From Rhizobium sp. BK196 (GTDB taxonomy: Bacteria > Pseudomonadota > Alphaproteobacteria > Rhizobiales > Rhizobiaceae), in contig NZ_JACHZB010000001.1 of the NCBI RefSeq assembly GCF_014193255.1, forward strand, positions 466,018 through 530,017: a stretch of DNA of 64,000 nucleotides. The letters run 5' to 3'. A program made the position numbers and the translations under genes. Below the pieces are notes generated by a model. The model made no database searches, was not told the DNA's origin, and saw only the letters and a list, made by a program, of their open reading frames with translations. Positions 25,367 through 32,901 of the stretch are shown here, one piece after another. The first letter of the stretch is position 1. Each line of letters opens with the position of its first letter.

Positions 25367-26155
25367 TTAAGCCAGAGGCTTCGTCGCACAGATCGCGAAG
25401 CGGTCCTGCACCATGCGCTCCAGCCCGCGCAGGAAGGGCATCTTGCGCGCCTGCGCCCAGTGAATGTCGGAGAGCTTGCGATCGACGACGATATTGTCGA
25501 AGCCCGCCTGCCGCAGCAGTTCGACGATCGCTTCCGCCGGCATCTGGTCCGAGAAGTAGACGTGCGAGCGGATCGCCTGATGGCGGGCCATCATCTCCGG
25601 CTTCATGTGGCTGGCAGGCGCCCTGCCTGTCAGCCTCGTCCAGACTTTCTGCAGCCCCTTCACCCAGGTTTCCTTGCCCATATTGCCGTCGACGATCAGC
25701 ACCTTGCCGCCCGGCTTCAGCACGGAGAACCATTCGCGGAAGGCCGAGGGCGGATCGACCAGCGTCCAGACGAGATGACGGTTGGTGATCACGTCGTAGC
25801 TATCCTTGGGTTCCATGGTATTTTCCGCGTCGCCCGAGACGAAACGGATATCGGTGCCGCGCTTTTTCGCCTTGGCGCGCGCCTGCGCCAGCATCGCATC
25901 CGACCAGTCGAGCCCGGTCACCTTGAAGCCCGCCCCGTGCATGAGATGAGAGATAACCGCCGTGCCGCAGGCAAGGTCGAGCGCCGCACGTCCCTGCCCC
26001 TCGCCGAGATGCTTGCGGATCAGCCGCTGCCAGCCTTTTCGCTCGGCTTCGGAAAAGATTTCGTGGCCGACGCTCTCGTCGAAGGTCGCTGCCCTTTCCG
26101 ACCAGAAATCCCGGATTTCATCGCGAATGGAGTAGTTCGTGTTCATCATATTCAT
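25367..26155 (-). CDS. Class I SAM-dependent methyltransferase, divergent from an iron ABC operon
   Basis: The ~262-residue protein carries motif I ALDLACGTAVISHLMHG, motif II VTGLDWSDAML, and the post-motif VLKPGGKVLIVDGN. A basic stretch near residue 175 (RLTGRAPASH) and a late LRQAGFDNIVVDRKL follow. It is of the UbiE/small-molecule type. Possible starts are GTG 26164 and ATGs at 26155, 26149 and 26146; no ribosome binding site decides among them. It is divergent from the iron-type ABC transporter and shares its TGA-N9-TCA site, so I infer an iron-linked role, perhaps on a chelator. Confidence 0.85.
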   Translation of the reverse strand: MNMMNTNYSIRDEIRDFWSERAATFDESVGHEIFSEAERKGWQRLIRKHLGEGQGRAALDLACGTAVISHLMHGAGFKVTGLDWSDAMLAQARAKAKKRGTDIRFVSGDAENTMEPKDSYDVITNRHLVWTLVDPPSAFREWFSVLKPGGKVLIVDGNMGKETWVKGLQKVWTRLTGRAPASHMKPEMMARHQAIRSHVYFSDQMPAEAIVELLRQAGFDNIVVDRKLSDIHWAQARKMPFLRGLERMVQDRFAICATKPLA

Positions 26156-26207
26156 CGTCTGCACCCAACGCCGGACTTACTTTGGAAAAGCTCTAAAACA
26201 TAAAACT

Positions 26208-26222
26208 TGATTCCAAAACTCA
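26208..26222. promoter_or_regulatory. Putative iron-responsive (IRO/RirA-type) operator
   Basis: TGATTCCAAAACTCA fits the TGA-N9-TCA consensus of rhizobial IRO boxes bound by RirA under iron sufficiency. It is inside a larger inverted repeat with AAAACT and AGTTTT arms at about 26203-26226. It lies 48 bases before the binding-protein start and about 50 before the divergent methyltransferase start. With only six fixed bases the match could be chance, but the gene context supports it. Confidence 0.5.
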
Positions 26223-26269
26223 GTTTTTCTATGCCTCGGGAAATAACCGAGGACGGAGAGACTTTCCAG

Positions 26270-27406
26270 ATGAATTTTATGAAATTGCTTGCACTGGTCG
26301 CGGCCGCGGTTGCGGTACTGCTGCCGTTCTCGGTCTTTGCCGATCCTTTCACCATCAAGGATGTCGCCGGCCGCGAGGTCACTTTCGACAAGCCGGTCGA
26401 ACGCGTGATTCTCGGCGAAGGCCGCATGCTCTATGCCATTGCTCCGATCGAGAAGGACGATCCCTTTGCCAAGATCGTCGGCTGGCGCAACGATCTCTGG
26501 ACCACCGACAAGGATGGCTTCAACGCCTACGTCGAGAAGTTTCCTAAGGGTAAGGACCTGCCCTTTCTCGGCAACCTGACGGACGGCACGCTGCAGACGG
26601 AGACCGTCGTCGCTCTCCACCCAGACCTGATGCTGCTGCCAATCGGCAACAAGAAAGCGGCCGACGAGGTGAAGCTCGAGGAGATGCTCAGCAAGATCGG
26701 CGTTAAGATCGTCTATATCGATTTCCGCGAACACATCCTCGCCAATACCGAGCCGAGCCTGAAAATCCTCGGCAAGCTCTTCGGCCATGAAGACCGCGCC
26801 GAGGCCGTCGCCACCTATTGGAAAGAGCAGATGGCGCGCGTCACCGACAAGCTGAAGGAAGCCAATCCGAAGAAGCCCAACGTCTTCATGTATCGCGCCG
26901 CCGGCCTCGTCGAATGCTGCGGCACCTTCGGTCCTGACAATTTCGGCCTGATGGTGGATTGGGCCGGTGGCCACAATCTCGGCTCCGATTTCCTGCCCGG
27001 CTATACCGGCTCGATCAATGCCGAACAGGTCGTCGCCTCCAACCCTGACGTCGTCGTCGTCACCGGCTCGAATTGGAGCCAGACCAAGGACGCCAAGGAT
27101 TTCGTCAATGTGGGCCCGGCCGCTGCCGGTACGATCGACGACAGCCGCAAGGCGCTCGACGCGCTGGTGCAGAACCCGGCCTTCACCGGCTCCAAGGCCG
27201 TTGCCGATGGCAATGTGCATGCGATCTGGCATCAGTTCTACACGAGCCCGTACCAGTTCGTCGCCGTGCAGCAGATGGCCAAGTGGTTCCACCCGGATCT
27301 CTTTGCCGATCTCGACCCGGATGCGACCTTCAAGGAATTCCACGAGAAGTTCCTGCCGGTTCCTTATCAGCCGGGTTACTGGGTCGACGCCAAGGCCGGA
27401 AAGTAA
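26270..27406 (+). CDS. Iron/siderophore-type ABC transporter, periplasmic binding protein
   Basis: The 378-residue protein begins with a signal peptide (MNFMKLLALVAAAVAVLLPFS, cleaved near VFA-DPF). It continues with the FecB/FhuD-type opening TIKDVAGREVTFDKPVERVIL. Late motifs DVVVVTGSNW and VADGNVHAIWHQF match the cluster A-II binding-protein fold with two lobes joined by a rigid helix. A cysteine pair VECCGTFG is unusual and may be structural. It should deliver a ferric chelate or similar metal complex to the permease gene five bases downstream. No TonB receptor is in the window. Confidence 0.88.
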   Translation: MNFMKLLALVAAAVAVLLPFSVFADPFTIKDVAGREVTFDKPVERVILGEGRMLYAIAPIEKDDPFAKIVGWRNDLWTTDKDGFNAYVEKFPKGKDLPFLGNLTDGTLQTETVVALHPDLMLLPIGNKKAADEVKLEEMLSKIGVKIVYIDFREHILANTEPSLKILGKLFGHEDRAEAVATYWKEQMARVTDKLKEANPKKPNVFMYRAAGLVECCGTFGPDNFGLMVDWAGGHNLGSDFLPGYTGSINAEQVVASNPDVVVVTGSNWSQTKDAKDFVNVGPAAAGTIDDSRKALDALVQNPAFTGSKAVADGNVHAIWHQFYTSPYQFVAVQQMAKWFHPDLFADLDPDATFKEFHEKFLPVPYQPGYWVDAKAGK

Positions 27407-27411
27407 GGCCA

Positions 27412-28482
27412 ATGGCAGAGATCGTCGCCATGCCGATCGAAGCCGAGGAAGGCAGGGCGCGTTACCGCGCCCTCGCCCGCCGCAAGCTTTTGATCCTCGT
27501 TGCCATGACGGCAGCGCTCTGCCTGTCCTTCGCCATCGATCTCGCCTGGGGTCCTGCCCGCTACGGCCTCGGCGAAGTCGTGACCGCGCTCTTCGATCCA
27601 GACGCCGTCTCCGCGCAGATCCGTACCGTCGTCTGGGATATCCGCATGCCGGTCGCCATCATGGCGATCGTCGTCGGCGCCTCGCTCTCGGTTGCCGGTG
27701 CCCAGATGCAGACGATCCTTGCCAATCCGCTGGCAAGTCCCTTCACGCTCGGCATTTCCGCCGCCGCAAGCTTCGGCGCGGCACTCGCCATCGTCACGAG
27801 CGTACCGATCCTGCCGGTTGCGGCAGGCCTCTTGGTACCGGTCAATGCCTTCGTCATGGCGCTCATCGCCACCCTCTTCATCCATTTCATCTCGCAGGCA
27901 CGCGGCGTGTCGGTGCAAACCGTCGTGTTGCTCGGCATCGCGCTGGTCTTCACCTTCAACGCGGCGCTCGCCTTCCTGCAATATCTCGCCTCTGAACAGG
28001 CGCTGTCGGCCGTCGTCTTCTGGACCATGGGCAGCCTCACCAAGGCCACCTGGCCGAAGATCTGGATCACGCTCGTCGTATTGCTGATTTCGCTGCCGCT
28101 CTTTGCCCGACACGCCTGGGCGCTGACCGCGATCCGCCTCGGCGAGGACAAGGCGGCAAGCTTCGGCGTCAATGTGCGCCGCATCCGGCTGGAGACGATG
28201 CTGATCATCTCGCTGCTGGCTGCCGTGCCCGTCAGTTTCGTCGGCACGATCGGTTTCGTCGGCCTCGTCGGCCCGCATATCGCCCGCATGATCCTCGGCG
28301 AAGATCAGCGCTTCTTCCTGCCGGGCTCGATCCTCTCGGGCGCGCTGCTGCTCTCGCTGACGTCAGTCGTCTCGAAGTCGATCATTCCGGGCGTCGTCTT
28401 TCCGATCGGTATCATCACCGCACTCGTCGGCGTGCCCTTCTTCTTCTCGCTCATCCTCTCGAACAGGAGCCGCTCATGGTAG
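27412..28482 (+). CDS. Iron/siderophore-type ABC transporter, permease (FecCD family)
   Basis: The 356-residue membrane protein has the FecCD signature segments: DIRMPVAIMAIVVGASLSVAGAQ, the ATPase-coupling region AASFGVNVRRIRLETML and the late GTIGFVGLVGPHIARMILG. About nine to ten transmembrane helices are visible. The ATG at 27412 is five bases after the stop of the binding-protein gene, and the 3' end overlaps the ATPase gene by seven bases, so all three are one operon. It should form a homodimer in the inner membrane. It is one of the clearest assignments here. Confidence 0.92.
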   Translation: MAEIVAMPIEAEEGRARYRALARRKLLILVAMTAALCLSFAIDLAWGPARYGLGEVVTALFDPDAVSAQIRTVVWDIRMPVAIMAIVVGASLSVAGAQMQTILANPLASPFTLGISAAASFGAALAIVTSVPILPVAAGLLVPVNAFVMALIATLFIHFISQARGVSVQTVVLLGIALVFTFNAALAFLQYLASEQALSAVVFWTMGSLTKATWPKIWITLVVLLISLPLFARHAWALTAIRLGEDKAASFGVNVRRIRLETMLIISLLAAVPVSFVGTIGFVGLVGPHIARMILGEDQRFFLPGSILSGALLLSLTSVVSKSIIPGVVFPIGIITALVGVPFFFSLILSNRSRSW

Positions 28483-29228
28483 CGCTTCAACTGCAGTCGG
28501 TCGGCGCCTATCACGGTCGCAAGCTCTTCGTCGAAAACGTCACGACGCCGAAGCTGACTGCCGGCGAGCTCGTCGCCGTGATCGGCCCGAATGCCGCCGG
28601 CAAGTCCACCCTCTTCAAGCGCATCACCGGCCTCCTGAAAGGGCCCGGAAACGTGCTGGTCGAGGGTGCAAAGACCAGAAACGCGATCAGCTACATGCCG
28701 CAGGACACTTCGGCCAATGCGGTGCTGACGGTCTATGAATCGATCCTGCTTGCCCGCAAGCAGGGCCAGTCCTGGGGCGTTGGCGATCAGGATCTGAGGC
28801 TCATCGACGACATCATGAAGGCGCTGAATATCGAGGCCATCGCCTTCCGCGACCTTGGCGCTCTCTCCGGCGGCCAGCGCCAGCTCGTCTCCATCGCCCA
28901 GGCGCTGGTGCGCGAGCCCGAGATCATGCTGATGGACGAGCCGACCAGCGCGCTCGATCTTCACCGCCAGGTGGAAGTGCTCGATTTCATGCAGCGCCAG
29001 GCCCGCAAGCGCGGCATGATCGTGCTGATCGCCATCCACGACCTGAACCAGGCGCTGCGCTTCGCCGACAAGGTGCTGGTGATCCAGAACGGCCGCATGC
29101 TGGCCTGCGGCAAGCCGCGCGAGGTCGTCACCGTCGACATGCTGCGCGAGGTCTACAAAATCCACGCCCGCATCGAGAAATGCTCTATGGACCACGACCA
29201 CGTCATCGTCGACGGTACGGCGCATTAG
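28476..29228 (+). CDS. Iron/siderophore-type ABC transporter, ATPase
   Basis: The 250-residue ATPase has Walker A GPNAAGKSTL, the signature LSGGQRQLVSIAQAL, Walker B IMLMDEPTSALDLH and the H-loop IAIHDLNQ. These define the FepC/FhuC branch that powers uptake of ferric chelates. The start ATG lies inside the end of the permease gene. A late MDHDHVIVDG tail is histidine-rich for this family. Control is likely through the site at 26208-26222. The operon is followed by an A+T-richer stretch of ~180 bases. Confidence 0.92.
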   Translation: MVALQLQSVGAYHGRKLFVENVTTPKLTAGELVAVIGPNAAGKSTLFKRITGLLKGPGNVLVEGAKTRNAISYMPQDTSANAVLTVYESILLARKQGQSWGVGDQDLRLIDDIMKALNIEAIAFRDLGALSGGQRQLVSIAQALVREPEIMLMDEPTSALDLHRQVEVLDFMQRQARKRGMIVLIAIHDLNQALRFADKVLVIQNGRMLACGKPREVVTVDMLREVYKIHARIEKCSMDHDHVIVDGTAH

Positions 29229-29405
29229 GGTGTTCCCAACACCCTTGAAGTGAGCACAAAATATCGTCTTATCGGATTTAATTGTGATTGACGCCCTCAA
29301 CTAAAACTGGCAGCCACTCCTTCATTCAAGTCGCAACAGGCTCGGGCATACAAGCGACTGATCGGCTGATGAAGAGAGACGGAACAGTATTGGTTGGAGG
29401 CACAT

Positions 29406-30179
29406 ATGGCATCTAATAGAGCGCGATGGAGTATGGTTGCCGGACTAGTCGCAGCGCTGATTGCGACACCAACGCTGGCGATCGACTCTGTAAAGCTACA
29501 GTCAATTCGCTCATCGCTGTCTCTGGAGGAAATCGTCGCATTTGCCATGTCGAAATCGACAGCGCCAATTCTCGACATCGACAAAACAATCGAGATCAAC
29601 ATCGTCATCAATGCGAAGGGTATGGAGAGGGGCGATGTTCAAGCTTTGCAGCTCGAGTTTTTGCGCGTGTTTTTTGGGCTAATGGCGTACGCAGACGTGC
29701 GTCTCAATTTTGATGCCAGCCAATCGATAAATTATTCAGCTGGAACACCATATGCGCCTTTCGGTGATCAGAACCGGCCTTTAAACACCCAGACCTTCGA
29801 AGTGTTCGTTGATCGTGATGCGCTCAAGCTGGCAAAATTAGGGCAGATAACAGTGCACGATATCGACACGCTTCGAAGCAAACCGGACACGTTGGAATGC
29901 TACCACGAGCGCCGAAAAGGATACCCGACTATCAGCGTAGTGGTCGACCGCGATACTAATCCGGTAGGCTGCCTTTACACAGTCCTGTTGCAGTCGATCG
30001 GAATTGAGCTACCTTTCGGCGGGGTTGCAGCAACATATCGCGCCGGGGACCTTCCCGGCTTCAGACGCAATGCCGAAATGGCGGCAGCATATGCCATTCA
30101 TGAGTGTCGATCTCTCATAGACGAAAAAAATCAGTTCGAAAAATGCGTGAGGGGAGTTTTTGGCAATGGGAAGTTGTGA
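29406..30179 (+). CDS. Secreted hypothetical protein with lower GC
   Basis: The start at 29406 has GGAGG six bases upstream. The 257-residue product begins with a signal peptide (MASNRARWSMVAGLVAALIATPTLA). Beyond it are a DUF2927-like pattern of a central region with EVFVDRDALKLAKLG, a cysteine in DTLECYHERRKG, and a second set in VGCLYTVLLQSIGIELPF. The segment around the cysteines could hold a disulfide. Base composition is clearly more A+T-rich than its neighbours, suggesting recent acquisition. DUF2927 membership is a suggestion only; function unknown. Confidence 0.6.
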   Translation: MASNRARWSMVAGLVAALIATPTLAIDSVKLQSIRSSLSLEEIVAFAMSKSTAPILDIDKTIEINIVINAKGMERGDVQALQLEFLRVFFGLMAYADVRLNFDASQSINYSAGTPYAPFGDQNRPLNTQTFEVFVDRDALKLAKLGQITVHDIDTLRSKPDTLECYHERRKGYPTISVVVDRDTNPVGCLYTVLLQSIGIELPFGGVAATYRAGDLPGFRRNAEMAAAYAIHECRSLIDEKNQFEKCVRGVFGNGKL

Positions 30180-30322
30180 CCGTTACCTTAGACCCGACAA
30201 TCAAAGTTGGCGTCCCAGTTGCCAATTGGATCCAGTTCGGTCACCGGCGAGTTCAGGGGGAATACCGGGCTCACCTATGTAAGGCTAGGCAATCCAGCGC
30301 GAGCCTAATCGCTGCGTTAGGT

Positions 30323-30380
30323 TAGAGCATCGGGCCGAAAGGTATAAAGTGGTTTTCGGATAATGCGATGCTTGAACAAA
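30323..30380. repeat. Rhizobial palindromic intergenic repeat
   Basis: TAGAGCATCGGGCCGAAAGG opens the element. GCATCG pairs with a later CGATGC, and CCGAAA pairs with TTTCGG around a ~12-base loop. It belongs to the same dispersed class as the units at 9764 and 53872. The flanking 30180-30450 has nothing else that I can support. Confidence 0.6.
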
Positions 30381-30452
30381 AAACCTAAAGCAGCGGAGAT
30401 GATTCTGTTTTCCCTTCCGCCGCAATAAGGGCGCGCGCCCAACTTCAGACCA

Positions 30453-31220
30453 TTATCGACCGCGCGGCAGGGTCTGCTCCTGCCGCATCCCATCCACGTC
30501 CTGCGCCTGGCGAAGCTCGCGTTCCGCACGCTCCTCGGATTCCTCCACTGTGCGGTGATGTCCGGTCTGCATGATATCGTCACGCAGTTCCTGATCGAGC
30601 GGCGCTTCGTCATCGAGATCGTAGGCGCGAACGCCGGGCGCGTCCGGATCGAGCCGGCTGGTAACACCTCCGGTCGGCGCGGCCGGACCGGCCGCTCCGG
30701 CTGCAAAGACGTCGTCCTGCACAGCGCTTGCCTGCCGGGCACGCTCGGCGTCGTCAGCCTCACGAGCCCGGCTCGCATCATATCGCGATGCCGCGAGGGT
30801 TTCGTTCGACTTGTTGATATTCCAGCCTTCTGCGCGCCAGAGGTCCGCACGCTCATCCATGTCGATGCAGCCTTCGTCGTCGAGAATGTCATGAGCGATA
30901 CCGTAGGTCGCATCGTCAACCTCGACGGAGATCAGAAAGCCGCCACGCCGCAGGCCTTCGGCATAAACCGATCGGTCTTCATCCGGAAACAGCCAGTCCT
31001 CCAGCTTCGACCAGAAACCACCGCGGTCGTCGCCGGCAACGCCGGCCTTGTCGCCATCGGCTTCATATCCCGGCATCATTCTGACACTGGTGATACCCAG
31101 GTTCTTCAGCCGGTCGATTGCGCGATCGGCGTCGTCACGGCTGTCGAAGAAAGCGGTCAGCGTGCTGCGGCCCTCACCGCCTGAAAATTCGGGGGCGCTG
31201 TCATTACGAAGATTGCTCAT
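30453..31220 (-). CDS. YflT-domain general stress protein
   Basis: The start at 31220 has GGAGGAGG upstream. The 255-residue protein begins with a domain resembling the YflT/general stress protein 17M fold (LTAFFDSRDDADRAIDRLKNLGI, then FLISVEVDD about 65 residues later). This is followed by a long acidic and alanine-rich, probably disordered region ending in QAQDVDGMRQEQTLPRGR. No enzyme motif is seen. An exact EcfG-type promoter lies just upstream, so the gene should be under the general stress response. Confidence 0.75.
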   Translation of the reverse strand: MSNLRNDSAPEFSGGEGRSTLTAFFDSRDDADRAIDRLKNLGITSVRMMPGYEADGDKAGVAGDDRGGFWSKLEDWLFPDEDRSVYAEGLRRGGFLISVEVDDATYGIAHDILDDEGCIDMDERADLWRAEGWNINKSNETLAASRYDASRAREADDAERARQASAVQDDVFAAGAAGPAAPTGGVTSRLDPDAPGVRAYDLDDEAPLDQELRDDIMQTGHHRTVEESEERAERELRQAQDVDGMRQEQTLPRGR

Positions 31221-31252
31221 GGGGTTCCTCCTCCAGGTCTTTCCTCTCCGCA

Positions 31253-31277
31253 AACGGGCGAAGAAGCTTGAGGTTCC
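31253..31277 (-). promoter_or_regulatory. EcfG-type (general stress response) promoter
   Basis: On the minus strand the sequence is GGAAC (31277-31273), a 16-base spacer, then CGTT (31256-31253). This is an exact match to the alphaproteobacterial EcfG consensus GGAAC-N16/17-CGTT. The predicted start site gives a leader of about 25 bases before the YflT-domain gene at 31220. Confidence 0.75.
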
Positions 31278-31489
31278 AGATGATACCTGAAGCCGTCAAA
31301 ATGCTACTTAGGCAAGCAATTCGATCCAGGAGAAACCGGACCTCCATCGATATCGATGCCCTCGGCCCCAAGAGCACCGCGCCTGATGATATCAGTGGCT
31401 TGACGATCTCCTCCCCTCCGCATGCCGGGTGGTGATCCGGCTCGTATGGCGGGTATAAGTCTCCACGCCCAGAATAACCGGAACACCGA

Positions 31490-31726
31490 ATGAAGACCGT
31501 CCGCATCGCCGCCGCCCAGACCATTGAATACCGGGAAAATGTCGAGGCGGCCCTGACATGCGCGCTCGACATGATCCGTCAGGCCGAAGCGGAGGGTGTG
31601 CGGCTCCTTTGCTTTCGCCGCCGATCGCTAGGGCGTGGTCGCACTGCTGGATCTCTAACCGGATCGGTTGGATCTCTTGACCTCTTTCGCGGCAACTTCT
31701 ATTTTGACCACATATGGTCATATTAA
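31490..31726 (+). pseudogene. N-terminal fragment of a carbon-nitrogen hydrolase (nitrilase family)
   Basis: The first ~40 codons (MKTVRIAAAQTIEYRENV, then the EGVRLLCF strand) are the typical opening of a carbon-nitrogen hydrolase. Where the catalytic glutamate segment (FPE) should follow, near 31614, the frame turns into unrelated sequence and ends at 31726. The remaining ~200 residues of such an enzyme are absent. A toxin-antitoxin pair starts 12 bases later, so the gene was probably broken by insertion or deletion next to that module. Confidence 0.65.
31705..31720. promoter_or_regulatory. Putative operator of the toxin-antitoxin pair
   Basis: TGACCA and TGGTCA are perfect inverted arms around CATA, 18 bases before the antitoxin start. 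Autorepression through a palindrome at this position is typical of type II modules. GGAGG at 31729-31733 is the ribosome binding site. Confidence 0.55.
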
Positions 31727-31738
31727 CCGGAGGCCGCG

Positions 31739-31990
31739 ATGTCGACAATAAGTGTGGCTGATGCCAAGGCCGGTTTTGCCGGTCTGGTGGAAGCAGCAGC
31801 AAACGGAGAATTCGTGACGATCACGCGCCACGGCAAACCCGCTGCGGTGCTCGTTTCGGTCGAAGCCGCCGAAGCCGCAAAGAAAGCTCTGAATAAACCT
31901 CGGCCAAATTTCGGAGATTTCCTGCTCACCTTTCCCGGTGGCGTTGAGCTGGAACGGAATCCCTCGAAAATGCGAGATGCTGATCTGTGA
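31739..31990 (+). CDS. Type II antitoxin, Phd/YefM-like
   Basis: The 83-residue protein shows the Phd/YefM pattern: ISVADAKAGFAGLVEAAANGE, then VTITRHGKPAAVLVS, a DNA-binding N-terminal dimer fold. The C-terminal half is rich in lysine, arginine and asparagine and should bind and neutralise the toxin. It overlaps the next gene by four bases (GTGA), so both are translated together. GGAGG precedes the ATG. Confidence 0.85.
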   Translation: MSTISVADAKAGFAGLVEAAANGEFVTITRHGKPAAVLVSVEAAEAAKKALNKPRPNFGDFLLTFPGGVELERNPSKMRDADL

Positions 31991-32436
31991 CCGCGTATCT
32001 TCTCGATACGAATATCATCAGCAAGTTCGCGCCGGACAAGACCCCGCCTTCCGTTCCTGTGCGGGCATGGTTCCACGAGCAAGGCGAGGCCGACGCGCTC
32101 TTTCTATCCGCCATGTCGGTCGCGGAGATCGAAAAGGGAATGCGAAACCTGCACCGTCGCGGCGGGATCGAGCGCGCAAAACGCCTCGCCTCATGGCTGG
32201 ACTTTATCACTGAGAGTTTCGGCGATCGTCTTCTGCCAATGGATACCGTAGTCGCGCGGATCGCCGGGGCACTGGAAGATGAGGCCGCGAGCCAAGGGCA
32301 CAATCCCGGCCTTGGCGATATCATTATCGCAGCCACCGCACGTGCCTATGACCTCACCGTAATCACCGAAAACTCCAGGCATTTCCGGCCGCTCAACGTT
32401 GCCGTCGATCTTCCGGCGGCGTTCCGGCCGGAATGA
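31987..32436 (+). CDS. vapC: PIN-domain toxin (VapC-like)
   Basis: The 149-residue protein starts with YLLDTNIISKF, carrying the first acidic metal ligand. It continues with SAMSVAEIEKGM and the late pair LGDIIIAATARAYDLTVITEN, the classic PIN-domain active site of four acidic residues. VapC toxins cleave tRNA or rRNA when the antitoxin is degraded. The GTG start overlaps the antitoxin stop. The module lies between a broken nitrilase gene and the bufferin promoter. Confidence 0.88.
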   Translation: MTAYLLDTNIISKFAPDKTPPSVPVRAWFHEQGEADALFLSAMSVAEIEKGMRNLHRRGGIERAKRLASWLDFITESFGDRLLPMDTVVARIAGALEDEAASQGHNPGLGDIIIAATARAYDLTVITENSRHFRPLNVAVDLPAAFRPE

Positions 32437-32473
32437 TCATCACCCCCATCACGCGTTCGTTACCGCCCCGCCT

Positions 32474-32499
32474 GTAACAACTCGTCCTCCGCTTGCGAA
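32474..32499 (+). promoter_or_regulatory. SigF-type ECF promoter of the bufferin operon
   Basis: GTAACA (32474-32479), a 16-base spacer and CGAA (32496-32499) match the Caulobacter SigF promoter form GTAACC-N16-CGAA. A near-identical copy precedes the sigma gene at 35322-35347. It is 55 bases upstream of the bufA start. A GCCCC/GGGGC hairpin lies between, in the predicted leader. Confidence 0.75.
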
Positions 32500-32553
32500 T
32501 ACCCTGACGTGCCCCGCCGAAAACAGGGGCGTTACGAGCAACGGAGACTATCC

Positions 32554-32868
32554 ATGTTGAAGACTTCCATCAGCACTGCCCTTCTTGCCGGCGCAATCAC
32601 CTCCGCCCTTGCCAGCATGGCAGGCGCCGCCCCGCTGACCAAGGCCGAGGCCGCTGCTGCAACCGCTGCCCACAAGGAGAAGTGCTACGGCGTTGCGCTG
32701 AAGGGCCAGAACGATTGCGCTGCCGGCCCGGGCACGACCTGCCAGGGTACCTCGGTCAAGGACTTCCAGGGCAATTCGTGGAAATTCGTCCAGGGCGGCA
32801 CCTGCGCCAAACTTGATCTGCCCGGCGGCCGTCATGGCTCGCTGAAGCCGCTGGAACGCGACATCTAA
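32554..32868 (+). CDS. bufA: Bufferin-type RiPP precursor (BufA, DUF2282)
   Basis: The 104-residue protein has a signal peptide ([21 protein letters not shown], cleaved near AGA-AP) and then a cysteine-bearing core. Cysteines lie at about residues 44 ([12 protein letters not shown]), 55 (QNDCAAG), 63 (TTCQGTS) and 84 (GGTCAKL). This four-cysteine pattern is that of DUF2282 precursors. In bufferins, MNIO enzymes oxidise selected cysteines to copper-binding thiooxazole-type groups and the product is exported to the periplasm. The start at 32554 has CGGAG upstream; the frame from 32509 lacks support. First gene of a six-gene locus. Confidence 0.88.
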   Translation: MLKTSISTALLAGAITSALASMAGAAPLTKAEAAAATAAHKEKCYGVALKGQNDCAAGPGTTCQGTSVKDFQGNSWKFVQGGTCAKLDLPGGRHGSLKPLERDI

Positions 32869-32901
32869 GCCGGCACAAAAATCAGGAAAGCGGAGGCGAA
32901 C

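Noticed and set aside
26177..27412. 411-codon minus-strand frame opposite the iron-binding protein gene
   Set aside because: Shadow of the binding-protein gene; the true gene has a signal peptide, a family motif and an operon context.
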